NCBI RefSeq assembly: GCF_003034845.1
Contig: NZ_PZKC01000006.1
Coordinates: 1-64,000 of the forward strand
Direction of reading: 5' to 3'
Source: Pseudothauera lacus
GTDB lineage: Bacteria; Pseudomonadota; Gammaproteobacteria; Burkholderiales; Rhodocyclaceae
DNA length: 64,000 nucleotides
Of this stretch, positions 47,468 through 57,511 are shown piece by piece. The notes under the pieces were generated by a model. It was not told where the DNA came from, ran no database searches, and was given only the letters and a program-made list of their open reading frames with translations. The position numbers were made by a program, and so were the translations under genes. The first letter of the stretch is position 1. The number at the start of each line of letters is the position of its first letter.

Positions 47468-48778
47468 TCAGGCCGCGTTCCCCATCAGTTCGTCAAAGGA
47501 AATGGCCTTGTCGCTGGTCTTGGCTGCGGCGACCGCCCAGGCGACCACGTTGTCCTCGATCACCACTGCTTCAGCCTGCGCCAGGCGCTCCGGCTGAGCA
47601 TAGTACCAGCGTACCAGTTCGGAAGGATCTTCGTAAGACTGCGCCATGTCCTCGACCAGCGCACGGATCTGCTCCGGCTTGGCGTGCAGCTCGCGGGCCT
47701 TGACCAGCTCGGCCATGATCAGGCCGAGCTTCACGCGGCGTACCGCCTGCTCGGTGAACCAGCCGACATTGACGGGGATGTCCTTCGCCTTCAGACCGCG
47801 CGCCTCGAGGTCGCGGCGGGCGTTGTCGGCCAGCTGCTGGGCTTCCTGGTCGACCAGCGCCTTCGGCACTTCGATCGGGTGGGCGGCAAGCAGGGCTTCC
47901 ATCACCTGCTCCTTGACCTTGGCCTGGATGCGGCGCTTCACTTCACGTTCGAGGTTGCTCTTGACCTCTTCGCGCAGCTTCGCCACGTCGCCGTCGGCGA
48001 CACCCATGGCACGGGCGAAATCGGCATCGATCTCGGGCAGCTGCGGCGCTTCGACGCGCTTCAGGGCGACTTCGAACTGCACCGTCTGGCCGGCCAGGTG
48101 GGCGGCGTGGTAGTCGGCGGGGAAGGTCATGTCGAAGGTCTTGCCCTCACCGGCCTTGAGGCCGCGCACAGCTTCCTCGAAATCCTTCAGCATCGAACCG
48201 GCGCCGAGCACGAAGGGGAAATCCTGCGCCTGGCCGCCTTCGAAGACTTCGCCGTCCTTGCGCCCGGTAAAGTCGATGACCACGCGATCACCGTCTTCGG
48301 CGGCCTTCTCGGCAGCGGCAAAGGTGGTGCGCTGCTTGCGCAGCACTTCGAGGGTCTTGTCGACTTCGGCATCGCCGACGACGAGCTGCGGGCGCTCGAT
48401 GCTCTGCGCGGAGAGATCGCCCGGAACGACATCCGGGTACACCTCGAAGACGGCGGAGAACTCCAGCACCGTCACATCGTCGCTTTCCGACTTCTTCGGC
48501 TCGATGCGCGGATAACCGGCAACGCGCAGGTTCTGTTCGCGCACCTGCTCGACGAAGGCCTTCTCGACCGCAGCGCCGATGGCTTCGGAGCGCGCCTGGG
48601 CACCATGGGTCTGCTCGACGATCTTCATCGGCACCTTGCCCGGACGGAAACCCGGCATCTTCACCGTGCGCGCCATGCGCTTGAGACGGGCTTCAACTTC
48701 CTTGTCGATGTCGGCCATCGGCACGGACATGTCGATACGGCGCTCAAGCGAGCTCTGCGATTCCTGGTTGGTTTCCAT
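47468..48778 (-). CDS. tig: Trigger factor
   Basis: The 436-residue ribosome-associated chaperone has an N-terminal domain with the ribosome-binding signature FRPGKVPMKIVEQTHG. A central FKBP-type prolyl isomerase domain (about 150-245: GDRVVIDFTGRKDGEVFEGG) and a helical C-terminal arm domain follow. The ATG at 48778 is preferred, with AGGAA 7 bases before it; a GTG two codons earlier is possible. It is the first gene of the tig-clpP-clpX-lon operon. Confidence 0.97.
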   Translation of the reverse strand: METNQESQSSLERRIDMSVPMADIDKEVEARLKRMARTVKMPGFRPGKVPMKIVEQTHGAQARSEAIGAAVEKAFVEQVREQNLRVAGYPRIEPKKSESDDVTVLEFSAVFEVYPDVVPGDLSAQSIERPQLVVGDAEVDKTLEVLRKQRTTFAAAEKAAEDGDRVVIDFTGRKDGEVFEGGQAQDFPFVLGAGSMLKDFEEAVRGLKAGEGKTFDMTFPADYHAAHLAGQTVQFEVALKRVEAPQLPEIDADFARAMGVADGDVAKLREEVKSNLEREVKRRIQAKVKEQVMEALLAAHPIEVPKALVDQEAQQLADNARRDLEARGLKAKDIPVNVGWFTEQAVRRVKLGLIMAELVKARELHAKPEQIRALVEDMAQSYEDPSELVRWYYAQPERLAQAEAVVIEDNVVAWAVAAAKTSDKAISFDELMGNAA

Positions 48779-48968
48779 TAACACGTTCCTGAGAAGTCAA
48801 GGTTCACACCCGCCACCGGCATTGCCCGGGGCACGCATCCGGCGTGGACGCAAGGGTGCATGTTGCAAACAAACGGCGATTCTAGCACAGCCCTCCGGGC
48901 TTGCTTCCAGCCCGGACAGGCGCGCTACTGACGGTCATGGGAGACGGCGGCAGGACGCCGCCAGGGGC

Positions 48969-50765
48969 TCAGCCGGCGGCTTCGAGCACGGGCCTCAGAC
49001 GGGCCCCGAAGCTGATGTGGATGCCGCTGCCGTGCTGCTTGGCAAGTTTCTTCGCCGCCGCCGCGGCGGAGGCCACCTCTTCGGGCGAATGGAACTGTCC
49101 GGCGCCGGCGCGCAGCACGCCGGCGGCCATCGTGGTGAGCGGAAACATGACCTTGAAACCGCGGCGGTCCTCGCTTTCGAAGCCGTTGCGGGTCAGCTCC
49201 TCGGCATCGAAGAGATCGCGCGCGTGAAGGTTGAAGTCGCGCACCACACGCTCGCAGCGCTGCCGCCAGTCCTCGCTCTGGAACAGCACGACGAAATCGT
49301 CGCCGCCGACGTGACCGACGAAATCATGCGCGGCATCGGCATGGGCAAGTATCACCCGTGCGGCAAGCTTGATCATTTCGTCGCCCCGCCAGTAGCCGTA
49401 GAGGTCGTTGTAGGGCTTGAAATGATTGAGGTCGAAGTAGCACGCGGCAAAATCGACTCCGGCGTCGAGGAGGCGACGGATGTGCTCGGTGATGGGGATG
49501 TTGCCGGGCAGGAAGGTCAGCGGATTGGCATGACGGGCGGCCTCGATGCGCCGCTCGGTGACCGCACGTACCAGGCTCTCGCCGGTGGCAAGGCCGGCGT
49601 AGCGCCCTTCTTCGGTGATGATGAAGCCTTCGTGGAGGTAGCGCTGATCCTCCCCGGTGAGCACCGAGATGAGCGAATCGATCGGCGCGGCGGCCTCCAC
49701 GCGCAGTGGCGTGGCGTTCATGAACAGCGTGCACGGCCGCCTTCCGTAGAGCTCGCGCGAGAAAGGCTGGGCGAACTTGTCGACGAAATGGCGGCGATTG
49801 ACCAGGCCGATCGGATACTGCTTCTCCACTACGGCAACCGCATGCAGTTGCGGATGATGGGTGAACAACTGCATCAGATCGCCGTTGGGGGCATCGGCGG
49901 CGATCGTCGGCGCCTGCAGCAGCAGGCGACCGACCGTCTCGGCGACATCGGGGCGCGGCGCGGAATTGGGCAGCACGGCGATCTTCGACGATGCCAGCAC
50001 CCCGCGCGCGACCTCCGGCACCACGGCCCCGGGCGCTGCCGCCGGCTTGCCGAACAGGTAGCCCTGGCCATAGTGACAACCGAGATCACGGAGTACGCCG
50101 AGCTCGGCAGCCTCCTCGATGCCCTCGGCGACAATGGGCGTGCCGAAGGCCTCGGCGAGCTTGAGGATCGCCCGGATCACCTCGACCTTGCGGCTGTCCT
50201 GATGGATGCCGCGCACAAAGAACTTGTCCAGCTTCACCAGTTCCGGCTTCAACTGCGCCCACAGGCGCAGGCTGGAGCGCCCATCGCCGAAATCGTCGAG
50301 TGCCAGTCCGACGCCCTGCCCGGCGAGCGCGGCAAAACAGCCCTGCAGGGCGTCCACATCATCGACGCGCTCATGCTCGGTCAGCTCCAGCACCAGCCGC
50401 CCCGGCGCCAGGCCCTGCTCCACCGCATGGCGCAACAGGCGCCCGCCGTGCTCACGGCCGAAGTGTGCGATCACCGGCGCACTGAGATTGAGGAAGAGCT
50501 TGCCGGGCAGGCGCAGCGCGGCAAAGGAGGACATTGCGCCGAGGCAGGCGGCGACTTCGAGATCGAAGCTCAACCCGGCCTGGCGGGCAACGCGCAGGAG
50601 ATCGTCGGGCGCATGCAAGGGACTGCCCTGCGGGCCGCGCATCAGCGCCTCATAGCCCAGAATGACGGCCTGACCGAGATCCACGATGGGCTGGAAGACG
50701 AACTCCAGTGCCTGCGCTTCGAGCACCTGCCGAAGCATGATGGGCTGTCCGGGGCCGTAGAGCAT
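48969..50765 (-). CDS. EAL-CBS-GGDEF cyclic-di-GMP signalling protein
   Basis: The 598-residue protein has, in order, an EAL domain (about 15-245: GYEALMRGP, LALDDFGDGRSSL, KLDKFFVRGI, IVAEGIEE), a CBS-pair sensor region (about 265-400) and a GGDEF domain (about 425-590) with HVGGDDFVVLF. The signature residues of both halves look intact, so it could both make and degrade c-di-GMP. No membrane segment or signal peptide is seen, so it is cytosolic. The EAL-first order with a CBS pair in the middle is a recognised but less common architecture. Confidence 0.92.
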   Translation of the reverse strand: MLYGPGQPIMLRQVLEAQALEFVFQPIVDLGQAVILGYEALMRGPQGSPLHAPDDLLRVARQAGLSFDLEVAACLGAMSSFAALRLPGKLFLNLSAPVIAHFGREHGGRLLRHAVEQGLAPGRLVLELTEHERVDDVDALQGCFAALAGQGVGLALDDFGDGRSSLRLWAQLKPELVKLDKFFVRGIHQDSRKVEVIRAILKLAEAFGTPIVAEGIEEAAELGVLRDLGCHYGQGYLFGKPAAAPGAVVPEVARGVLASSKIAVLPNSAPRPDVAETVGRLLLQAPTIAADAPNGDLMQLFTHHPQLHAVAVVEKQYPIGLVNRRHFVDKFAQPFSRELYGRRPCTLFMNATPLRVEAAAPIDSLISVLTGEDQRYLHEGFIITEEGRYAGLATGESLVRAVTERRIEAARHANPLTFLPGNIPITEHIRRLLDAGVDFAACYFDLNHFKPYNDLYGYWRGDEMIKLAARVILAHADAAHDFVGHVGGDDFVVLFQSEDWRQRCERVVRDFNLHARDLFDAEELTRNGFESEDRRGFKVMFPLTTMAAGVLRAGAGQFHSPEEVASAAAAAKKLAKQHGSGIHISFGARLRPVLEAAG

Positions 50766-50889
50766 GTATTACCTGTGTCGTATGTATGGCGGCACGAGGA
50801 TAGCCCCCGCAGATGAAGCTTCGATGAAGCCGGCACGCGCACCGCGCTCTGGCCTTACAATCGCAGCCTCGACCACCGCCGCCGCAGCC

Positions 50890-52398
50890 ATGTTCCTGCC
50901 CGCCCAACCGATCTACCCCGTCGCCGGCATCCGCGAGATCGAGGCGCGTGCCATGCCGGGGGCCAAGCCCTCGCTGATGGAACGCGCCGGACGCGCCGCC
51001 GCGGAGGACGCCGTGCGTCTCATCATGGACCGCCCCGGCCCCATTCTGGTGGCCTGCGGTCCGGGCAACAATGGCGGCGACGGCTTCGTGCTGGCGCGCC
51101 ATTTCCGCCAGGCCGGGCGCGAAGTGGTGGCCGCCTTTGCCGACGATGCGGCGCGCTTCCCCGCCGATGCCGCCACCGCCTACGCCAACTACCGCAACAG
51201 CGGCGGCGACACGGTGAGCAGCCTGCCGGCGGCGCCGGCCGACGGCTGGGCGCTGGTCATCGATGCACTGTTCGGCATCGGCCTCACCCGCCCCCTGGAG
51301 GGGCGCTACGCCCAGTGGGTGGACAGCCTCAGCCGCGTGCCCTCGCCGCGCCTGGCGATCGACATGCCGAGCGGCCTCGACACCGACAGCGGACGCGTCC
51401 TCGGCACCTGTTTCCGTGCCACCCACACCACCACCTTCATCGCCCTCAAACCCGGCCTGCTCACCCTCGACGGCCCCGATCACGCCGGCGAGATCTCCGT
51501 ACAGCGCCTCGACGTCGATGCCGCCGGCTGGCTGCAGCCGCTCGGCCGCGCGGTGCGCCCCAGTCTCTTCGCCCACCGCCTGCAGCCGCGGCGGCGCAAC
51601 TCGCACAAGGGCAGCTATGGCGATGCCGCCATCCTCGGCGGCGCTCCCGGCATGTGCGGCGCCGCCCTGCTGGCCGCCCGCGCCGCCCTCTGGCTGGGCA
51701 GTGGCAGGGTCTTCGCCGGCCTGCTCGACGATGCCGCGCCGCGCGTCGACGTCGCCCATCCGGAACTCATGCTGCGCGCCGCCAGCGCCCTGCCCGAGCA
51801 GCTCAGCGCACTCGCCGTCGGCCCCGGACTGGGGCAGTCGGACAGCGCACACGGCCTGCTGAGCGCGGCAATCACCCGCGATCTGGCGCTCGTGCTCGAT
51901 GCCGATGCCCTCAACCTGCTCGCCGCCGATCCTGCACTGCAGGCGGCAGTCACCGCGCGCAGCGCCCCCACCGTGCTCACCCCGCACCCGAGCGAGGCGG
52001 CGCGCCTGCTTGGCTGCGATACCGCCACCGTGCAGAACGACCGCCTCGCCGCCGCACTGGCGCTCTCCGGGCGCCTGCGCGCACACACGGTGCTGAAGGG
52101 CTGCGGCAGCATCGTCGCCTGCCCGGACGGGCGCTGGTTCATCAATGACAGCGGCCACCCCGGCATGGCCAGCGCAGGCATGGGCGACGTCCTCACCGGC
52201 CTCATCACCGCACTGCTGGCCCAGGGCTGGGACGCCGAATGCGCGCTGCTCGCCGCCACCCACCTGCACGGCTGCGCCGCCGACCGCCTTGCCCGTGACG
52301 GCATCGGCCCCGTCGGCCTGAGTGCCGGCGAACTCATCGGCGCCGCGCGCAGCCTCTTCAACGGCTGGCTCACCGAGGCCGCCCGCAACGGCTTCTGA
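50890..52398 (+). CDS. nnr: Bifunctional NAD(P)H-hydrate epimerase/dehydratase
   Basis: The 502-residue repair enzyme restores NAD(P)H hydrates. The N-terminal YjeF_N epimerase domain (about 1-215) has GPGNNGGDGFVLARH. The C-terminal carbohydrate-kinase-like dehydratase has NSHKGSYGDAAILGG, LTPHPSEAARLLG and SGHPGMASAGMGDVLTG with the catalytic Asp. The ATG at 50890 starts the conserved region; longer frames from 50764 or 50824 would add unrelated residues. It diverges from the EAL-CBS-GGDEF gene. Confidence 0.95.
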   Translation: MFLPAQPIYPVAGIREIEARAMPGAKPSLMERAGRAAAEDAVRLIMDRPGPILVACGPGNNGGDGFVLARHFRQAGREVVAAFADDAARFPADAATAYANYRNSGGDTVSSLPAAPADGWALVIDALFGIGLTRPLEGRYAQWVDSLSRVPSPRLAIDMPSGLDTDSGRVLGTCFRATHTTTFIALKPGLLTLDGPDHAGEISVQRLDVDAAGWLQPLGRAVRPSLFAHRLQPRRRNSHKGSYGDAAILGGAPGMCGAALLAARAALWLGSGRVFAGLLDDAAPRVDVAHPELMLRAASALPEQLSALAVGPGLGQSDSAHGLLSAAITRDLALVLDADALNLLAADPALQAAVTARSAPTVLTPHPSEAARLLGCDTATVQNDRLAAALALSGRLRAHTVLKGCGSIVACPDGRWFINDSGHPGMASAGMGDVLTGLITALLAQGWDAECALLAATHLHGCAADRLARDGIGPVGLSAGELIGAARSLFNGWLTEAARNGF

Positions 52399-52418
52399 GC
52401 CATTCCCCGCACCGCCCC

Positions 52419-53672
52419 ATGGACAAGCTCGCCGTCGACCGCCTGCAACCCGGCATCTTCATCTCGCTCACTGCGGTGGGCTGGGTACGCCATCCCTTCA
52501 TGCTCAACGAGTTCCGCCTCTCCAGCCAGCGCCAGATCGACGCCCTGCGCGAGATGGGGCTGCGCGACGTAGCCTGGGATCCCGCACGCAGCACCGCCAC
52601 GCCCTTGCCGGAGCGCGCCGCGGAGGACAGCGCCGACGACGAAGAGATCGACTTCGGCGGCAGCGCACTGGCCGGCATGCTCGACGACAAGCGCCACCGC
52701 CTCGCCCAGCTGCGCCAGCAACGCGAGCGCCTGGCGCGCCGTGAACGCCAGTACGAGCAGGATGCGGTCGTGGCCAGCGAGATCCTGAAGGGCTTTCCCG
52801 GCCGCGCCAGCGACGCCCACGCCAAGTCGCGGCAGCTTTCCGGCCAGGTGGTGGACAGCCTGATCGGCCAGGAAAACGTCCTCATCCACCTCGTCAACCA
52901 GAAGAGCCGCGAGGCCGGCCCCACCTTTCACGCCCTCAACGTGATGATGCTGGCGCTGCTCCTCGGCCGCGCGCTGGGCCTGCCCGAGGACGAGATGCGC
53001 CACCTCGGCGCCGGCGCCCTCCTCCACGACGTCGGCAAGGCCGAGATTCCGCCACGCATCCTGCGCGCGGCCACGCGCACGCCGCCGGAAGAAGAGTTCT
53101 ACCGCGCCCACATCGGCTACGGCATCAAGGCCGTGGCCGGCGCCCGCGCAATGCAGATCGCCGAGCGCAACATCATCGCCTGCCATCACGAGCGCTGGGA
53201 CGGCAGCGGCTTTCCCAACAAGCTCGCCGGCGAAAAGATCCCCCGCCTGGCGCGCATCGTCGCCATCGCCAACCGCTACGACAACCTCTGCAATCCCTTC
53301 GACCTGAAGCTGGCGATGACGCCGGCCGAAGCCGTGCGCCATCTTTTCAAGAGCGAGGGGGCGCATTTCGACCCGGCGCTGCTGCAGGCCTTCGTCAAGA
53401 CCCTCGGGGTCTATCCGCCGGGATCCTTCGTCCTGCTCTCCAACGGCGCCGTCGGCCTGGTGGTGGAGACCCGCCACGAAGCCCTGCTGCAACCACTGGT
53501 GATGCTGTACGACCGCGACATCCCGCGCAACGAGGCGATGCTGCTCGACCTGCGCGACGTCGACCTGAAGATCGAATCCGCCGCCAACCCCGCCAAGCTG
53601 CCCGCCGAGGTGGTCGAGTACCTCGCCCCGCGCGGACGCCTCGACTACTACGTCGAAGGCGCCGCCAGGTAA
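52419..53672 (+). CDS. HD-GYP domain phosphodiesterase with DUF3391
   Basis: The 417-residue protein has an N-terminal DUF3391 domain (about 1-110: DRLQPGIFISLTAVGWVRHPF...QIDALREMG) and a charged linker. The HD-GYP domain (about 145-330) contains LLHDVGKAEIP, HIGYGIKAV and CHHERWDGSGFP. The last motif reads GFP in place of GYP, while the HD and HHE-DG metal residues are present. It probably degrades c-di-GMP to pGpG or GMP. It lies close to an EAL-CBS-GGDEF gene, with nnr between them. Confidence 0.92.
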   Translation: MDKLAVDRLQPGIFISLTAVGWVRHPFMLNEFRLSSQRQIDALREMGLRDVAWDPARSTATPLPERAAEDSADDEEIDFGGSALAGMLDDKRHRLAQLRQQRERLARRERQYEQDAVVASEILKGFPGRASDAHAKSRQLSGQVVDSLIGQENVLIHLVNQKSREAGPTFHALNVMMLALLLGRALGLPEDEMRHLGAGALLHDVGKAEIPPRILRAATRTPPEEEFYRAHIGYGIKAVAGARAMQIAERNIIACHHERWDGSGFPNKLAGEKIPRLARIVAIANRYDNLCNPFDLKLAMTPAEAVRHLFKSEGAHFDPALLQAFVKTLGVYPPGSFVLLSNGAVGLVVETRHEALLQPLVMLYDRDIPRNEAMLLDLRDVDLKIESAANPAKLPAEVVEYLAPRGRLDYYVEGAAR

Positions 53673-53686
53673 GCCGGCCGCGTCAC

Positions 53687-54571
53687 ATGCCCGCAGCCCC
53701 GGCCGGCAGCGTCCTGCGCGCCATCGTGCTGCTGCTCGGCGCGCTCTTCCTGTTCGTGCTCCTCGACGCCACCGCCAAGCATCTCGCCCGCAGCTACCCG
53801 GTACCGATGCTGGTGTGGGCGCGCTACACCGTGCACTTCGTCCTCATGCTCGCCCTGCTGGCACCGACGCTGCGCGGGCGCCTGGTGTCCACCGCACGCC
53901 CCGCCCGCCAGGTAGTGCGCGCGTTGTGCCTGCTCGCGGTGACCTTCTTCGGCATGGCGGCACTGGCGCGCATGCCGCTGGCGGAAACCACCGCCATCCT
54001 CTTCGCCGCGCCGCTGCTGGTCACCCTGCTGGCGCGCCCGCTGCTGGGCGAAGAGATCGGCGCGCTGCGCTGGATGGCCGTGCTCACCGGCTTCGTCGGC
54101 GTGCTGCTGATCGCCCGTCCGGGCGGCGGACTGGTTACCGAAGGCGTGCTGCTGGCACTGGCCGGCGCAGTCAGCTACGCCTTCTACCAGATCCTCACGC
54201 GCCAGCTCACCGCCACCGAAAGCCCCGTCACCATGCTGTTCTATACCGCCCTGGTCGGCACCGCGGCGATGACGCCGCTGCTGCCGTGGATCTGGAGCGG
54301 GCCGCTGCCGGACTTCGGCGACGCGCTGCTGATCGCCTCGCTGGGCATCTACGGCGGCACCGGCCACTTCCTGCTCATCCGCGCCTTCCGTGACGCCCCC
54401 GCGTCCACGCTGTCGCCCATCCTCTACGTCCAGCTGGCGTGGGCAACCCTGGTCGGCTGGCTGGCCTTCGGCGACTTCCCCGACGGTCTGGCCTTCGCCG
54501 GCATCGTCGTGATCGGCTGTGCCGGCGCGATGATTGCCCTGCACAGCCGCGGCGCCAGGCGCGCGCGCTGA
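53687..54571 (+). CDS. EamA/DMT-family transporter
   Basis: The 294-residue inner-membrane protein has ten predicted helices in two EamA repeats. The first contains FVLLDATAKHLARSYPVPMLVWARY and the second starts near LLALAGAVSYAFYQILTRQLTATE. Such proteins export amino acids, nucleosides or other metabolites. Substrate cannot be assigned. It begins 14 bases after the HD-GYP gene and may be co-transcribed. It converges with a second EamA gene whose stop is only 2 bases away. Confidence 0.9.
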   Translation: MPAAPAGSVLRAIVLLLGALFLFVLLDATAKHLARSYPVPMLVWARYTVHFVLMLALLAPTLRGRLVSTARPARQVVRALCLLAVTFFGMAALARMPLAETTAILFAAPLLVTLLARPLLGEEIGALRWMAVLTGFVGVLLIARPGGGLVTEGVLLALAGAVSYAFYQILTRQLTATESPVTMLFYTALVGTAAMTPLLPWIWSGPLPDFGDALLIASLGIYGGTGHFLLIRAFRDAPASTLSPILYVQLAWATLVGWLAFGDFPDGLAFAGIVVIGCAGAMIALHSRGARRAR

Positions 54572-54573
54572 CT

Positions 54574-55443
54574 TCAGCGCGGCAGGCGGATCACCCCGGT
54601 GGCCAGGCCGGTGCCGAGAAGGATCACCGCGCTGCCGGCAAGCATCGACAAGGTCACCGTTTCGTCGATGAACAAGGCCCCCCACAGCATGCCGAACACC
54701 GGAATGAGGAGGGTCACCGTCACCGCGCGCTGCGGCCCCACCCGCGCCATCAGGCGGAAGAAAAGCACGAAGGCGAGGCCGGTACACAGCACCGCCAGCA
54801 TGATGCCGGCCAGCCAGGAGCCCGCAGACGGCGGCTGCGCCGGCCAGTAGGCAATGGCCAGCGGCGCGAGCAACAACGCGGCGTAGAACTGGCTGCCGGT
54901 GGCGGTGAGCATGGGCGGCGCGCCGGTCAGGTAACGCTTGGTGATCGCCGCCGAGATGCCGTAGCTCAGCGTCGCCCCCAGACAGGCGAGCACCGCGGGC
55001 ACCACGGCGTCACCGGCAATGGCAATCTTGTCCCAGACCAGCACCATCACCCCCGCCACCCCGGCGCACAGGCCCAGCGTCGCCCCCACGCTGAGGCGGT
55101 CGCGCAGCCACACCCAGGCCACCAGCGCAGTAAACAGCGGCGTAGTGGCATTGACCACCGAGGCGAAACCCGCCGTCACCGTCAGCGTCGCCCAGGCATA
55201 AAGCACGAAAGGCAGCGCCGAACTGGTCAGCCCCAGCACCGCCAGCACCCCGGCGCGCCGCCACAGCTGCAGCAAACCGCCGGACCAGGCCAGCAAGGGC
55301 AGCAACACCAGCGCCGCCAGGCCGACGCGCAACTCGATCAGCGCGAAAGGGCCGAACTCCGGCACGGCGATGCGGGTGAACAGGAAGGAGCCGCCCCACA
55401 GGGCGGCCAACAGGAAGAGTTCGAAGAGGTCGCGGGCTTTCAA
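54574..55443 (-). CDS. EamA/DMT-family transporter
   Basis: The 289-residue membrane protein has ten predicted helices in two EamA repeats: LFLLAALWGGSFLFTRIAVPEFGP at the N-terminus and VLACLGATLSYGISAAITKRYL as the start of the second. It is related to, but clearly different from, the convergent transporter at 53687-54571, so they are not a recent duplication. Substrate is unknown. Confidence 0.9.
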   Translation of the reverse strand: MKARDLFELFLLAALWGGSFLFTRIAVPEFGPFALIELRVGLAALVLLPLLAWSGGLLQLWRRAGVLAVLGLTSSALPFVLYAWATLTVTAGFASVVNATTPLFTALVAWVWLRDRLSVGATLGLCAGVAGVMVLVWDKIAIAGDAVVPAVLACLGATLSYGISAAITKRYLTGAPPMLTATGSQFYAALLLAPLAIAYWPAQPPSAGSWLAGIMLAVLCTGLAFVLFFRLMARVGPQRAVTVTLLIPVFGMLWGALFIDETVTLSMLAGSAVILLGTGLATGVIRLPR

Positions 55444-55601
55444 GAGAGGATGGATTCAGGAAGTGGAGCCGGAGCGCGCTCGCCGCGGCGGCCCCCGACG
55501 ATAGCGGCAGGCGGCCGGCAAGGCACGGTACAAGGGCGCAAGCCTACACCGACACTGGCCTGGTCGTTTCGCCATGCAGCCTGAGAGGCTGCAACAGCCG
55601 C

Positions 55602-56821
55602 TCAGAGAGCGGCGAGCACGCCGCCGGCCAGCGCGCTGGCGAGCACCACCAGCCAGGGCGGCAGCTTCCAGAACATCAGCGCCACCAGCGCGATCAAGGC
55701 CAGACCGAAATCCCGGGGGCCAAAGATCGCGCTTGTCCATACCGGTTGGTAGAGGGCGGCCAGGAGACTCCGACCACTGCCGCGTTGACCCCACAGAGCG
55801 CCGCCCGCACACGGGCATTGGCGCGCAGGCGCTCCCAGAACGGCAGCGCCCCGGCAAGCAGCAGAAAGGCCGGCAGAAAGATCGCCAACAGGCACAGCAG
55901 CCCGCCCAGCCAGCCGCTCGGCGCATCGTTCATGGCCGCGCCGAGAAAGGCCGCAAAGGTGAACAACGGCCCCGGAACCGCCTGTGCCGCACCGTAACCG
56001 GCGAGGAAGACGTCGCTGTCCACCCAGCCCGTGGGCACCACCTCGGCCTGCAGCAGCGGCAGCACCACATGGCCGCCACCAAAGACCAGCGCCCCGGCGC
56101 GGTAGAAGGCATCCACCATCGCCACGGCCTGCCCGGGAAAGGCAGCGGCCGCCAGCGGCAGTCCGAGCAGCAGGATCACGAACAGGCCCAGCCAGAGCAT
56201 GCCCGTGCGTGCGCCGAAGGGCAGCGCCAGGGGCTCATGCCCCGACTCCGCCGCCGGCCTGAACAATGCCAGCCCGAGCAGGCCGGCGGCCACGATGGTG
56301 GCGACCTGCGCCCACGCCGTCGGCACCCACAGCACAAAGCAGGCCGCCGCCGCCATCATCCCCACCCGCGGCACGTCGGGGCACAGGCTGCGCGCCATGC
56401 CCCACACCGCCTGCGCCACCACGGCCACCGCCACCACCTTGAGGCCGTGCAGCGCCCCCGCCGGCATGAGCTCCCCGTAGGCACCGAGCCCCAGTGCAAA
56501 CAGCACCAGAACCAGCGCCGACGGCAAAGTGAACCCCGCCCACGCCGCCAGGGCGCCGGCATGGCCGGCGCGCGAGAGCCCCAGCGCCAGCCCCACCTGA
56601 CTGCTCGCCGGACCGGGAAGGAACTGGCACAAGGCCACCAGATCGGCATAGCTGCGCTCCGACAGCCAGCGCCGGCGGGTGACGAACTCATCGCGGAAAT
56701 AGCCCAGATGGGCCACCGGCCCGCCAAAGGAAGTCAGCCCCAGGCGCAGGAAGATCACAAAGACCTCCCACGCCCCCTGTCCGCGGCCTGCCGCCTTGCT
56801 GTCGTGCACGTCCTGCTCCAT
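55602..56821 (-). pseudogene. chrA: Chromate transporter ChrA, frameshifted near C-terminus
   Basis: The first 350 or so residues read as a full-length ChrA: GLTSFGGPVAHLGYFRDEF, LCQFLPGPASSQVGLALG and, in the second half, YRAGALVFGGGHVVLPLL with GAAQAVPGPLFTFAAFLG. After ...CGVNAAVVG, near 55765-55771, the frame is lost. The expected end (LLAALYQPVWTSAIFGPRDFGLA...) continues in another frame to 55602. One missing base restores it. It is either a recent pseudogene losing its last two or three helices, or a sequencing error. ChrA exports chromate. Confidence 0.8.
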
Positions 56822-56882
56822 TGGTCGGAAAAGGAAGGATAATCGAAGGCCGCTGTTACATGACCTCGAAACACGCGCAACC

Positions 56883-57374
56883 GTGCCCACCCTGCTCATC
56901 GTCCACCACTCCCAGACCGGCGGCACGCGGCAGATGGCCGAGGCCGCCGCTGCGGGTGCGGCCACGGAGGCGGCGGTCAGGGTCAGACTGCTGCACGCTG
57001 CGCAGGCAGGGCCGGCCGACGTGCTCGACGCCGACGGCTACATCTTCGCCACTCCGGAGAACCTCGCCGCAATCTCCGGACTGCTGAAGGACTTCTTTGA
57101 CCGCTGCTACTACCCCGCCCTCGGCCGCATCGCCGGACGCCCCTACGCCGCGATGATCTGCGCCGGCAGCGACGGCAGCAATGCCGCACGCCAGATCGAG
57201 CGCATCGCCACCGGCTGGCGACTGAAGGCGGTGGCAGAGGCGCTGATCGTGTGCACCCACGCCCAGAGCACGGAAGCCATTCTCGCCCCCAAGCACATCG
57301 CCGCCGCGGAGCTGGCACGCTGCAACGAACTCGGCGCGGCACTGGCGACCGGCCTGGCGCTCGGCGTGTTCTAG
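56883..57374 (+). CDS. Flavodoxin-like/NAD(P)H-dependent oxidoreductase family protein
   Basis: The 163-residue protein starts with a flavodoxin-type FMN loop (LLIVHHSQTGGTRQMAEAAAAG). A central YIFATPENLAAISGLLKDFFDR and CAGSDGSNAARQIERIATGW follow, as in small NADPH-dependent FMN reductases/flavodoxin-like proteins. GTG at 56883 is taken as start, because the motif begins right after it; an upstream ATG would extend the frame into chrA's promoter and coding region. Redox partner is unknown. Confidence 0.82.
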   Translation: MPTLLIVHHSQTGGTRQMAEAAAAGAATEAAVRVRLLHAAQAGPADVLDADGYIFATPENLAAISGLLKDFFDRCYYPALGRIAGRPYAAMICAGSDGSNAARQIERIATGWRLKAVAEALIVCTHAQSTEAILAPKHIAAAELARCNELGAALATGLALGVF

Positions 57375-57511
57375 GGCCTGGCACGTCACGAGGGGGCCGA
57401 GGCGCCGTGAGGGAGTACGGCGTGCCACGGCGAGCGTATCGGCACCCGCAGTAGGGACAGGGTGAGAAATGCGGGCTAGAATCGGCCCATCTCAGCGCAC
57501 CACCCGTAGCC

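Noticed and set aside
48946-48968. GGCGGCAGGACGCCGCC hairpin at the end of the EAL-CBS-GGDEF gene as a terminator
   Set aside because: It has no T-run on either strand and a very short loop. It could be chance in GC-rich DNA.
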